A DNA stretch of 64,000 nt from CAJXMH01 sp964001305 (GTDB lineage: Bacteria > Bacteroidota > Bacteroidia > Flavobacteriales_E > Vicingaceae), in the NCBI GenBank assembly GCA_964001305.1, contig CAXFAI010000029.1:105866-169865 (forward strand). The letters run 5' to 3'. Below are positions 8,942 to 18,700 of the stretch, in pieces. Position 1 is the stretch's first letter. Every line of letters begins with the position of its first letter. Below the pieces are notes generated by a model, which did not search any database, was not told the origin of the DNA, and worked only from the letters and a program-made list of their open reading frames with translations. The position numbers and the translations under genes were made by a program.

Positions 8942-9640
8942 ATGATTCTTTCTACAAAAGCCATTGTTTTTAATTCTATAAAATATGGTGACAAGTCCCT
9001 TATATCTAAATTATATACAGAAGATAGAGGATTAATTTCTATCATCTCACCTCTTAAAAAGGGTAAAAAAGAAAACTTACGGAGCTATTTTCAACCTTTA
9101 AATTGTATTAAAGTAACTTATTACGCTAAAAGTAGTGGTACAATAAAAAGATTAAAAGAGGTGTCTCACGAACAAAGTGTTAGAAAAGAATCGGTAGAAA
9201 AAATCATTCAAAAGAATGCCATTAAATTCTTTATTGCAGAGGTTCTCTTAGCTACTATAAAAGAAGAAGAAGAAAACAAAGCGCTTTTTAACCTTCTTTG
9301 GAAAAACTCAGAAGCACTAAATGTAGCTGATTATGTGTCCAACTTCCATATTTACTTTTTAAATGAATATATCCACCTTTTGGGTATTCAACCAAATACA
9401 GAAACTGAAGGAAGCTATTTTGACTATCAAGAAGCTCAATTTGTAGTGAATAAACCTAGGCATGAACAATATGAAACTCAAGATTTGAAATCTATAATAA
9501 ATAAGGTGAATTTAGGTAAACTGGATAACAGAATTGAAAGAAATAAACTTCTGCGATTTTATGTCAAATTCTTAAACTACCAAACAGGAGCACTAACAAA
9601 TCTAAAAAGCTTAGATATTCTAGAAGAGGTATTTGCTTAA
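8942..9640 (+). CDS. recO: DNA repair protein RecO
   Basis: A 232-residue protein of normal RecO length. The N-terminus MILSTKAIVFNSIKYGDKSLISKLYTEDRGL-type sequence is the OB-fold typical of RecO, followed by a helical domain; the zinc cysteines found in some RecO proteins are not seen. RecO works with RecR and RecF to load RecA onto SSB-coated single-stranded DNA in gap repair. It begins three bases after porZ and ends in a 4-base convergent overlap with the DUF4837 gene. Confidence 0.88.
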   Translation: MILSTKAIVFNSIKYGDKSLISKLYTEDRGLISIISPLKKGKKENLRSYFQPLNCIKVTYYAKSSGTIKRLKEVSHEQSVRKESVEKIIQKNAIKFFIAEVLLATIKEEEENKALFNLLWKNSEALNVADYVSNFHIYFLNEYIHLLGIQPNTETEGSYFDYQEAQFVVNKPRHEQYETQDLKSIINKVNLGKLDNRIERNKLLRFYVKFLNYQTGALTNLKSLDILEEVFA

Positions 9641-10647
9641 TCAGTCGAAAATGAAACCGTTCGAATGAGTGCTTCCAATTCGCGTAAGTATTCGCGCTTG
9701 TTAAACTTGGGGGCATAAACAAATCCATCCAAATGAATAATTTCATTTCGATTGGTATCTACAATTGCATAGTGTACAAAAGGACCTCCCATAAAATCAT
9801 TCTTCATATTCCAAAGGCCGCGATACTCCTTAACATAATTGTTTTTCCAATTAAAATCAGTAGTGTTTAACTCATATTCAGAATAAACGGCCATATAAGA
9901 GCCCTCTAACGACCCTTGAATGTGTTTACGAGTAAACTTATCTCTACTATCAATTACCGCCTTAGAATCAAACAAAGAGTCATTTGTATAGGGTAATTTA
10001 TAAACACTAACACCTTGTAAAATTAAATGCTCTCCTAATCTCTTTTCTTTCTTAATCCAAAAGCCCTTTTCTGATTGATCCATTAACACAAACCCTGGTG
10101 GAATCGTTAAAGAAATATTATACTTCTCCCTTAGTTCATTGATCAAATCTTTTTCCGGTCTTATCTTATATTGTTTGATTAATCGATCTATTTCTTCTTC
10201 GTTAAAATAAGCTCGAATTGCATTTAAATTCTTCTCTAAAATTTCTGAAGCTTCTTGATCTGATGAAGCCGTGATTTGAATCAATAGCTGATTCTTAGCC
10301 CAAACATCTCTTTCAATATCAATTTTTGCTTTTCTTTTTTTGGCAATAATTAACTTCAATATATTCCTACTTCGTTTTAAAATTGACTTGAATGCATCTT
10401 CATGCACGGTAGACATCCTAAACTGAGTTTCTGCTTGAGGAAGAGCTGGCATCATTTGATTAAATATCTTTCTAACCATTTCGCCAGTTTTCTTGCTCTC
10501 ATAACTAGTATCCAGAACAACTAATACTTCTCCATACTTGCCACTACTTTTTGGTAATAAAGATTTATCAACCTCTTTGTTTGAGACCGTTTGGCCACAA
10601 GCCATCAATAAAGTGCTAATACATATAAATAAAAAGAATCTAGTCAC
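9637..10647 (-). CDS. DUF4837 family lipoprotein
   Basis: A 336-residue protein starting with GTG at 10647. The first 17 residues end in a lipobox (LLMAC-G), so it is probably an acylated periplasmic or outer-membrane lipoprotein. The body (SGKYGEVLVVLD, then alternating helices and strands) resembles DUF4837, a Bacteroidota family of unknown function. The start codon shares one base with the stop codon of the upstream lytic transglycosylase gene (TAGTG), which implies translational coupling and perhaps a joint envelope role. Confidence 0.82.
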   Translation of the reverse strand: MTRFFLFICISTLLMACGQTVSNKEVDKSLLPKSSGKYGEVLVVLDTSYESKKTGEMVRKIFNQMMPALPQAETQFRMSTVHEDAFKSILKRSRNILKLIIAKKRKAKIDIERDVWAKNQLLIQITASSDQEASEILEKNLNAIRAYFNEEEIDRLIKQYKIRPEKDLINELREKYNISLTIPPGFVLMDQSEKGFWIKKEKRLGEHLILQGVSVYKLPYTNDSLFDSKAVIDSRDKFTRKHIQGSLEGSYMAVYSEYELNTTDFNWKNNYVKEYRGLWNMKNDFMGGPFVHYAIVDTNRNEIIHLDGFVYAPKFNKREYLRELEALIRTVSFSTD

Positions 10648-12131
10648 TAGCTAATTGCTTTAATTTTAACTTGCATACCTGGTTTTAGTCTTTTAAAGTT
10701 TAAATTGCTATTTAAGCGTTTTAAATCATTGACAGATGTGTTATTATATTTCTTGGCAATATCCCAAAGCGTATCTCCACTTTTCACTAAATGAACTTGA
10801 TAGTTTCCCTCCTCTTTTATCTCACTAGAATTGCTACTTGCCACTGTTGTTCTTTGAACCGAGCTTGCATGGTTTTTTGAATAAATAGTCAAGCGATCAC
10901 CAGGGTTTAACCGCGTAGATCTTAAATTATTCCAACTCATAATATCTCTAACACTGCAGTTATATTTATTGGCTATATACCCCAAAAACTCTCCACTGCG
11001 AACGCGATGAACAAACATATCTGGTAAATCAGGTTGAGTTGCCTTTCCGGCAATACTATCTTCAATTTCTATTCTTCGAATGTCAGCATATATGGCAAGT
11101 TCGTTTGTAACAAACAAGCCAATTTTATCCATTGGTAAACAAAGGGTTTTCTCCTTTTTTGATTCTGGTATAAAGCCTAACTTATACTGAGGATTTAGCT
11201 TCTTTAAGCTTTCTTCATCTATATCAATATATTTGGAAAGCTGCGAAAAACTCATACTTCGCTTAATGTGCACAGTATCCGTGTTTTCTAACACTAAATC
11301 TGTTTTAGGGAAAAGTTGGTACTCTGAAGCATAACTCATCATATAGTTTACAGCAATAAATGCTGGAACATAACCTCTCGTTTCTCTAGGTAAATATGGT
11401 CTTATAGCCCAATAATCTTTTTGACCTCCAGATCTTCTAATTGCTTTATTTACATTTCCAGGACCGCTATTATATGCAGCTAAAACCAAATTCCAATCTT
11501 GATATAGTTTATATAAATCACTCATGTATTTGCAAGCCGCAACTGTAGATTTATAAGGATCCATTCTTTCATCATAATATGATGTCACTTTTAGGTCATA
11601 AATTTTTCCTGTGCCATACATAAATTGCCATAAACCTTGAGCACCAACCCAAGATCTTGCTGCAGGATTAAGTGCTGATTCAACTATAGCCAAATACTTA
11701 AGCTCTAAAGGCATTTCAAAACGATCTAACACTTCCTCAAACATTGGAAAATAACTCGGTGAAAGTGCTAGAACAGATTCACTTAAACTTCGTCGCTTAT
11801 TGATATATAAATTAATAAACGCTTTTACTTGCTCATTATATGCTAGATGAATTGGCGTAGCGTCATCTAATACCTTTAATCGTCTTTCAATGATTGAATC
11901 AATCAAGACAAAAGAAACAGGTGATGCATCTATATCTATTGAGTCCTGGTATTTAAGTAAATCATCATTGGTTTCAGCTATTCCCCATCTTGCAATTGCA
12001 CTATCAATTGCAACAAGTACAGGATCATCTTCACGAATTTGATACTCTATTTTGTTCGTGTCACTTTCCGAGGTAGCAAAAGTGTTTATTGATAAGATTA
12101 AAAGTAAAAAAAGTGAAAATGTATTATTCAT
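10647..12131 (-). CDS. Lytic transglycosylase with two C-terminal LysM domains (MltD-like)
   Basis: The protein is about 494 residues from ATG at 12131 (a TTG at 12161 adds ten unlikely residues). A signal peptide (MNNTFSLFLLLILSINTFA) precedes an SLT domain around residues 120-260, with the catalytic Glu in LAIVESALNPAARS and the family motifs GLWQFMYGTGK and LAAYNSGPGNVNKAIR. Two LysM repeats follow near the C-terminus (VRSGEFLGYIANKYNCS and VKSGDTLWDIAKKYNN). It would cleave peptidoglycan glycan strands in the periplasm. It is the first gene of a two-gene unit with the DUF4837 lipoprotein. Confidence 0.93.
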   Translation of the reverse strand: MNNTFSLFLLLILSINTFATSESDTNKIEYQIREDDPVLVAIDSAIARWGIAETNDDLLKYQDSIDIDASPVSFVLIDSIIERRLKVLDDATPIHLAYNEQVKAFINLYINKRRSLSESVLALSPSYFPMFEEVLDRFEMPLELKYLAIVESALNPAARSWVGAQGLWQFMYGTGKIYDLKVTSYYDERMDPYKSTVAACKYMSDLYKLYQDWNLVLAAYNSGPGNVNKAIRRSGGQKDYWAIRPYLPRETRGYVPAFIAVNYMMSYASEYQLFPKTDLVLENTDTVHIKRSMSFSQLSKYIDIDEESLKKLNPQYKLGFIPESKKEKTLCLPMDKIGLFVTNELAIYADIRRIEIEDSIAGKATQPDLPDMFVHRVRSGEFLGYIANKYNCSVRDIMSWNNLRSTRLNPGDRLTIYSKNHASSVQRTTVASSNSSEIKEEGNYQVHLVKSGDTLWDIAKKYNNTSVNDLKRLNSNLNFKRLKPGMQVKIKAIS

Positions 12132-12237
12132 AGAAAAATTAATGTAGGGTATAACGTCCAAACAAATAGTCTGTTGTATAAACGCTAATTTCTTTAAATA
12201 GAAACTTGATTCTAGAAGAAAAAGATTGTTTTATTAA

Positions 12238-13662
12238 CTAAAACGTGTTGAAGAGTTCATTGGAAAATGCCAATAGCTTTTCTTCTTCGAAACTATTTGA
12301 CATGAGTTGAATACCAAAAGGCAACTCCTCTTTTGTTTTGCCTAAAGGTAATGAAATAGCCGGTATACCTGCTAAGTTTGCTTGAACTGTGAAGATGTCT
12401 TCTAAATAAAGTTGAATTGGATCATTTGCCTTTTCTCCAATTTTAAAGGTTGTACTTGGTGTTGTTGGAGAAAGAATGAAGTCATACTCTTTAAATATTT
12501 CTTTAGTTTTCTCCTTTACAATCCTTCGTACTTTTTGAGCTTTGCTATAATACGCATCATAATAACCTGCACTTAATACATAAGTTCCTAGCATTATTCG
12601 ACGTTTTACTTCAGGGCCAAATCCTTCTGATCTAGATTTGACGTATGTTGAAAGCAAATTCTCTGCATTACCACTTCGATATCCAAAATGAATACCATCA
12701 TATCTTGCTAAATTAGAAGATGCTTCTGCTGTTGTTAAAATATAGTACGTAGGAACTAACTGGTCTAAAAATTCGAATTCAATTTTTTCTACTTGATGTC
12801 CTTCTTGTTCCAATTTATCCAGTATCTCTACTGTTCTACTTTTAACTTCAGGATTTATTCCTTCGTGATCGACATAGCAGTCTAAATAAGCTATTTTAAA
12901 TTTCTTTGACTCCTTTAAATTATCAGCATACCTAGGTACTTCATTTGTACTAAGCGTACTATCAAACTCATCTTCTCCAGCAATTACCTCAGTGATTAGA
13001 GCCGAATCTTCAACATTATTTGTTAATGGTCCTATTTGGTCAAAAGATGATGCATACGCCAATAAACCATGTCTAGAAACTCTTCCATAAGTTGGTTTAA
13101 GTCCGACAATTCCACAAAAGCTTGCTGGCTGTCTTATTGAGCCTCCAGTATCAGAGCCTAAGGCGGCTAAGCACATTCCTGCTGCTACTGAAGCTGCTGC
13201 ACCTCCACTTGAACCTCCAGGTACATAAGCATTAAACTGTGGATGCTTTACCTGGTCAAATGCAGAATTTTCATTTGAACTTCCCATAGCGAATTCGTCA
13301 CAATTGGTCCTTCCTATTATAATTGCATCTTGTTGTAATAATCTTTCAACCACGGTGGATGAAAAAAGACTTTCAAACCCCGATAAAATTTTAGAAGAAG
13401 CTGAAACTTTATGGCCTTTATAACAAATGTTGTCTTTGATACTTAAAACCATTCCTGCTAACTTACCTGCCGTGCCATCTTTAAGTTTTGAATCAACTTC
13501 TTTGGCTTTAGCCATAGCGGAATCATTAAACGTTTCTAAAAAGATATTTAAATCCTTTTTAGATTCAATTACATCAAGGTAGTGCTGTGTTAATTCTTCA
13601 CAGCTAATTAGCCCATTCTTAAGGTCTTCTTGAACTTTTTTAAGAGAGGTATAGTTGTTCAA
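12238..13662 (-). CDS. gatA: Asp-tRNA(Asn)/Glu-tRNA(Gln) amidotransferase subunit A
   Basis: A 474-residue amidase-signature protein. The catalytic Lys is in LSIKDNICYKG, and the Ser-cisSer pair is in VPGGSSGGAAASVAAG and GSDTGGSIRQPASFCG. As part of GatCAB it releases ammonia from glutamine to convert misacylated Glu-tRNA(Gln) or Asp-tRNA(Asn). The start appears to be TTG at 13662, eleven bases after the tatA stop; no in-frame ATG precedes conserved sequence. gatB and gatC are not in the window. Confidence 0.94.
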   Translation of the reverse strand: MNNYTSLKKVQEDLKNGLISCEELTQHYLDVIESKKDLNIFLETFNDSAMAKAKEVDSKLKDGTAGKLAGMVLSIKDNICYKGHKVSASSKILSGFESLFSSTVVERLLQQDAIIIGRTNCDEFAMGSSNENSAFDQVKHPQFNAYVPGGSSGGAAASVAAGMCLAALGSDTGGSIRQPASFCGIVGLKPTYGRVSRHGLLAYASSFDQIGPLTNNVEDSALITEVIAGEDEFDSTLSTNEVPRYADNLKESKKFKIAYLDCYVDHEGINPEVKSRTVEILDKLEQEGHQVEKIEFEFLDQLVPTYYILTTAEASSNLARYDGIHFGYRSGNAENLLSTYVKSRSEGFGPEVKRRIMLGTYVLSAGYYDAYYSKAQKVRRIVKEKTKEIFKEYDFILSPTTPSTTFKIGEKANDPIQLYLEDIFTVQANLAGIPAISLPLGKTKEELPFGIQLMSNSFEEEKLLAFSNELFNTF

Positions 13663-13673
13663 CTATTTAAGTT

Positions 13674-13868
13674 TTAAGACTTTTTCTTATTTTCAGATTC
13701 TTCAGTTTCTTCAGCGTTGGTAGCATCTTTAAACTCCTTAATGCCTTTACCTACTCCCTTCATTAATTCAGGAATTTTTTTTGCTCCGAATAAAAGAATA
13801 AGTAAAACCGCAATTAAAATAATCTGTTGCGGACCAATCATTCCTGCCTGAAATACGATTTCTTCCAT
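13674..13868 (-). CDS. tatA: Sec-independent translocase component TatA
   Basis: A 64-residue protein with the TatA/E signature: one N-terminal membrane helix (IILIAVLLILLFGAKKIPEL), the FGxKKxPEL hinge, an amphipathic helix (GVGKGIKEFKDA) and an acidic then lysine-rich tail. It forms the pore-like oligomer of the twin-arginine export pathway in the inner membrane. tatC is not nearby. It is the first gene of a tatA-gatA unit. Confidence 0.93.
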   Translation of the reverse strand: MEEIVFQAGMIGPQQIILIAVLLILLFGAKKIPELMKGVGKGIKEFKDATNAEETEESENKKKS

Positions 13869-13884
13869 ATCGCTTAATTTGAAG

Positions 13885-13892
13885 CAAAGTTA
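13885..13892 (-). promoter_or_regulatory. Putative -7 box for tatA-gatA
   Basis: TAACTTTG on the minus strand matches TAnnTTTG and lies 16 bases before the tatA ATG. No convincing -33 TTG is visible. Confidence 0.4.
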
Positions 13893-13924
13893 GTCATTTT
13901 TAACGGCCACACATGGAGAATAAA

Positions 13925-13932
13925 TACTTTTG
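13925..13932 (+). promoter_or_regulatory. Putative -7 box for the FAD oxidoreductase gene
   Basis: TACTTTTG matches TAnnTTTG only four bases before the ATG at 13937. If used, transcription would start at or very near the ATG, giving a leaderless or nearly leaderless mRNA. Confidence 0.35.
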
Positions 13933-13936
13933 ACCT

Positions 13937-14980
13937 ATGAATAAAGTGGATTACCTAATTGTTGGACAAGGAATAGCTGGTAGTTTTCTTGCCTTTGAGC
14001 TTTTAAAAAGAAAAAAGTCATTTCTAATAATAGACCAAGGGTTTACAAATTCTTCTTCTTGGGTTGCAGCAGGGGTTATCAATCCTGTTATTTTAAGGCG
14101 CTTAACATTAAGCTGGAGAGCTCAAGAATTCAGTGAATATAATATTTCCTTTTATAGGGAGTTAGCTGATTACATGGGTAAAAACTATTTTCACAATGAT
14201 TGTTTATATAAATTAATTCAATCTGACGATGAAAAAAAATTTTGGAAGCATCGGTATCATAAAGCCTCACTTAAAAATTGGATTCAAGAAGAAATTCTTC
14301 CTCCAAAAAAAAATGACGTACTTACCCAAAACTTTTCTTATGGTTTGGTAAAACACAGTGGTTGGTTTGATTTAAAAGGTTTTCTTGGACATTTTCGAAA
14401 ACACTTGATACGTAATAATCAACTCGTTGAAAAGTCTTTTAATTATGATTTAATTGAAGGAAACCACTATGAAAACCATGCGTTTAATCACCTTATTTTT
14501 TGTGAAGGATATGGTGCTAAAAACAACCCATTTTTTAAACATATTCCTTTTGGATGGAATAAAGGAGAAGTACTAACTATTGAAGACACAAAAATCCAAG
14601 AAAGGAAACTTCTCAAAAAAAAAGTATTTATTCTTCCATTAGGTGATAATCAGTATAAAGTTGGAGCAACATATGATCGTGATTTTACAAATACTGAACC
14701 ATCAAAAACGAAAAGAGATGAGCTTGAAGACTTATTATCTGGTTTCATAAAATCAGACTATCAAGTAGTAAATCATGAAGCTGCTGTAAGACCCTCTATA
14801 AGAGATCGAAGACCCATTATGGGAAAAGATAAAACAAGTGGTTATTATATCTTTAATGGCTTAGGTTCAAGAGGTTGTTTTATGGCTCCATTATTAAGTA
14901 AAGAGTTTATTGACTTTATCGAATTAAATCTTGAACTAAATAATGCTGTTCGATTAGAGCGATTTACTAGGCCAAGTTAA
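13937..14980 (+). CDS. FAD-dependent oxidoreductase of the DAO (D-amino-acid/glycine oxidase) family
   Basis: A 347-residue protein. The N-terminal FAD-binding motif is YLIVGQGIAGSFLAFELL with a following acidic/basic strand (FLIIDQG). The C-terminal FAD-contact region is YYIFNGLGSRGCFMAPLLS, typical of DAO-fold enzymes. It has no signal peptide or transmembrane helix and is presumably cytoplasmic. The substrate cannot be read from the sequence; the fold family oxidises amines or amino acids. Its 3' end overlaps the convergent LytTR regulator gene by 14 bases. Confidence 0.8.
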   Translation: MNKVDYLIVGQGIAGSFLAFELLKRKKSFLIIDQGFTNSSSWVAAGVINPVILRRLTLSWRAQEFSEYNISFYRELADYMGKNYFHNDCLYKLIQSDDEKKFWKHRYHKASLKNWIQEEILPPKKNDVLTQNFSYGLVKHSGWFDLKGFLGHFRKHLIRNNQLVEKSFNYDLIEGNHYENHAFNHLIFCEGYGAKNNPFFKHIPFGWNKGEVLTIEDTKIQERKLLKKKVFILPLGDNQYKVGATYDRDFTNTEPSKTKRDELEDLLSGFIKSDYQVVNHEAAVRPSIRDRRPIMGKDKTSGYYIFNGLGSRGCFMAPLLSKEFIDFIELNLELNNAVRLERFTRPS

Positions 14981-15722
14981 TTCGCTTAAATAACTCTTCT
15001 TTATATGAACCTCCTATTGGTACCTTTTTTTCAGAGTTTTCAAGTAAGACAATTGCGCTTTCAATAGCCTTTATTCGCTTTAAGTTCAATATGTACGATC
15101 TATGAATTCTCATAAATTGTTCAGAAGGTAGTTTCTTTTCCATATCCTTCATCGTAGAGTGAATTGTAAAGCGTTCATTTATGGTATGAATTATCACATA
15201 ATCTTTTAAAGCTTCAACAAACAGTATATTATCATTTAGAAGTTTTACCAGTTTAGAATTAGACTTTACATAAATAAACTCTTTAGAAACTAAACTTGCA
15301 TTACTTAAACTAGAAGAGTTTATTCCTGCAATTTTCTCTTGTTCTTTTTTAAATTTATATAAAGCCATTTCAATGCTCGTACGCAAATCAATCTCTTTAA
15401 AAGGCTTAATAATATAACCATAAGGCTCTGTTACTTTAGCCTTACTAATTGTTTTTTCATCAGCATATGCAGTTAAAAAAACAACTGGAATATTAAATTG
15501 CTCTTTAATTTTTGCAGAAGCTTCAATACCTGACATACCTCCTACAAGCATAATGTCCATTAAAATTAAATCAGGTTTAATATCCTCAATAAATGCAAGT
15601 GCCTTTTCAGCTTTAGGAAATGTACCTAAAACATTATATCCAATTTTTTTGAGACAAACGGCTATATCCTTAGCTACGATTGCTTCATCTTCAACGATTA
15701 AAATTTTTTTGTCGGACATCAT
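14967..15722 (-). CDS. LytTR-family response regulator
   Basis: A 251-residue protein with a receiver domain at residues ~5-120 (phospho-acceptor Asp in DLILMDIM, the conserved Lys in YIIKPF) and a C-terminal LytTR DNA-binding domain at ~150-250 (IYVKSNSKLVKL, RIHRSYILNLKRI). Its ATG overlaps the stop of the histidine kinase gene by four bases (ATGA), which marks the two as a cognate pair. LytTR regulators bind direct repeats upstream of target promoters; none is identified here. Confidence 0.92.
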   Translation of the reverse strand: MMSDKKILIVEDEAIVAKDIAVCLKKIGYNVLGTFPKAEKALAFIEDIKPDLILMDIMLVGGMSGIEASAKIKEQFNIPVVFLTAYADEKTISKAKVTEPYGYIIKPFKEIDLRTSIEMALYKFKKEQEKIAGINSSSLSNASLVSKEFIYVKSNSKLVKLLNDNILFVEALKDYVIIHTINERFTIHSTMKDMEKKLPSEQFMRIHRSYILNLKRIKAIESAIVLLENSEKKVPIGGSYKEELFKRINLA

Positions 15723-18700
15723 TCTTGTTTACCTTCAAATGTAATTGTAAATCTTGTACCCTTATTAGTTTCTATTTTAATATTTCCTTCTATTTGCTCT
15801 ACCAAAGTGGAAACTAATTGTAGACCTAGTGTTTCTGTTTGACTTATGTCTATTTCGTCTGAAATTCCTACGCCATTATCAGCAATTACAAGTTCTATTG
15901 TGTTTCCATTATTAGCAATTTCTTTGAGAGATAAATAGATCTCTCCTTTTTGATTTTCTACAAACGCATACTTCAATGAATTTGAAATAAGCTCATTTAC
16001 TATTAAACCACAAGGTATTGCTGAGTCTAAATTTAAGTAAATTTTATCAAGTTCATCAATTAATGACACATCGTTTGTTTTAAGCTCATAGGTATCAATT
16101 AAATTTTGAGCTAAATTTTTGAGGTATTCAGAAAATACAATTTTTGAGAAATCTTTTGTTCTATACAAGCTTTCATGAATAAATGCCATTGACTTAATTC
16201 TATTTTGACTTTCTCTTAGAATATTTAAAATGGTTTGATCATGAACATAGGCAGACTGAAGACTTAAAATGCTTGAGATTACCTGCATATTATTTTTAAC
16301 CCTATGGTGCACTTCTTTTAAAAGTACTTCTTTCTCTTTTAGTGAATTATAAAGTTTTATTTCATTTCGTTTTTTCTCCGTTATATCATGAGCTATACCA
16401 GATACTTCTGAAACTACATTATTCGAAAAAATTGGATTTAAAAATATTTCTCGATAATAAATATCACCTCGAATATTCGTTCTTTCTACTTCAAAAGATA
16501 AAGACTTTCCGCTAAAAACTTCTTTAAACTTCACATTCCAAAATGATGTAAAGAATTCTTTTTCTTCAATACTAGGAGCTGCAAAAGTGTCTTTAAATTC
16601 CATTCCAACATGAATATTTAGATTATGATGAATCATTAAATCTTCTTGAAATGGTTTATTGAATGAAGTTAATACATAATCGTTATTAACAGTAAAAAAT
16701 GAATGTGAGCTACTTTCAATGATGGCATTTAGCTTCGAGGCTTGCTCTTTTATCTCATTCTCCTTACTTTTTATATCACTTATATTTCTAGCTACCCCCA
16801 TAATCCCTAATACTTCTTCATCTGAATTAAAGAGATAACTTAATGATAAGTAGGCAGGAAATGTGGTTTGATCTGATCTTCTTAACCAAACTTCGCCACT
16901 AAAGGTTTTACTTGTTTCGAGTGTATTAAGAACTTTAATGGTCTCTTTGGATGAATCAAACAGCGTATAAATAGACTTTTCTGAATCTATTTTATCAATC
17001 TTAAATTCATTTAAAGCTGCTGAGTTTAATCTGTTTAGCTGATAATTAATATTAGCTGTAAAAATCATATCTACAGAACTTTCTATAATCCCTTCTGTGT
17101 AGGATTGCGCATCTACTAATCGCTTTTGTGTTCTTTCTTTTTCTTCCAATTCTGCTTGAAGCATTTTATTCAATGTTTCAACAGACCTTACTTTTTCTTT
17201 TTCCTTTAATATCTTCTTTTTGTAGCTTAAATCAATAATACTTATTAAAGTACTCTTGATATTATTAAATGATATAAATGTTGCTTTAAGTTCTACATCA
17301 ATTCTTTTATGATTTAAGGTTTGTAGTTGAAACTCTTTAAAGGCAATTTCATCAAATCTACTTTCATCTAATAACTCTAATGAAAAATGTTGATTCTCTG
17401 GAGAAAACAATTCGCTAAATTGAATGTTAACTAGATTATCTAGTTTTTCATATTCTAATAAATGAATAGCTTTTTCATTAGCAAATTGAATTTTATTATG
17501 CTGAATAATTAATACTCCAAAAGGCGAATAATCGATTAATTTTCTTAGGTCTTCTCTACTTTTTGTTAATTCCTTTTGAGCTTCATCAAGCTTTGTAATA
17601 TCAATTACGTTTCCTTCAAAATATTTGAATTGATTGTCTTCATCAAAAATTTGTGATACACTAATAATTGCTGAAATACTTTCTCCATTTACCTTTTTTA
17701 GGTTAACTTTTTCACCAACTAAATTTCCTGTTTTTTCAATTTTTTCAATTAAATAATTTCGATCAGATTCACTAAAGTAAAAATCAGTTGCATTCACTTT
17801 CTGCTTGATCTCTTCAACACTGCTAAAACCTAATATTTGGGCAAACGATAAATTACACTCTAATAAAAATCCCTCTCTATTAGTACGATAGATACCAGCC
17901 AAATTCCTCTCAAATAATTGTCTAAATCTTCTTTCTTTATCTCTTAGCTGTTTTTCATAGTTATACGTTTCAGAAATGTCTTGTCCTGTGGCAAGCAGTA
18001 CGTTTTCACCTTTATAATTTACAAGTTTCAAATTCAACTCCTTTGGAAATATATCTCCATTCTTTTTTATACTCCACCAAAGTAAATTTTGTGTTTCCCC
18101 TAACCATGCCTTTTTGATTTTCTCCTGCACATAAATCATATCATTTAAATCAGGTGCAGCAAATAAATCCGGATACTTTCCAATTATTTCTTCTTTTGAA
18201 TATCCGTAAAGTTCAAGAACAGATTGATTAACATCTATAAATTCATTATTGCTATTTAAAACATATAAAAGATTTAGCGAGTTATCAAAAAGCTCTTTAT
18301 AGCTTTTATCAGAAATTTCAATTCGCTTTTGAATTTTAGTAATTTCACTTAAATCTATCATATGAACTAAAATTCTATAACCTATTTCATCCTCTTCTTT
18401 CAGTAAAGAAATGTTCATTAATATATTTAATACCTTCCCTTCTTTATCAATAAAGCGCTTTTTGGTTGTTACTACGTTCTTTTTCCCTGAAAGCAAAAGG
18501 ACCATATTTTCATCGTTCAAATAATAATCTTCAGGATGAGAAAATTCTCTAATTCGCTTGCCTGTTAATTCTACTTCATGGTATTTGAAAAGTTTCTTAA
18601 AGGCCGGATTATAATTGACAATCTTTCTCTCGCTATCAAGTATTATTATACTAATTGGCGATAAATCAAAAAGGGCTTTATACCGATTCAGAATCAAATT

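Noticed and set aside
12132..12161. TTG-initiated extension of the lytic transglycosylase
   Set aside because: It would place ten polar or mixed residues ahead of a normal signal peptide.
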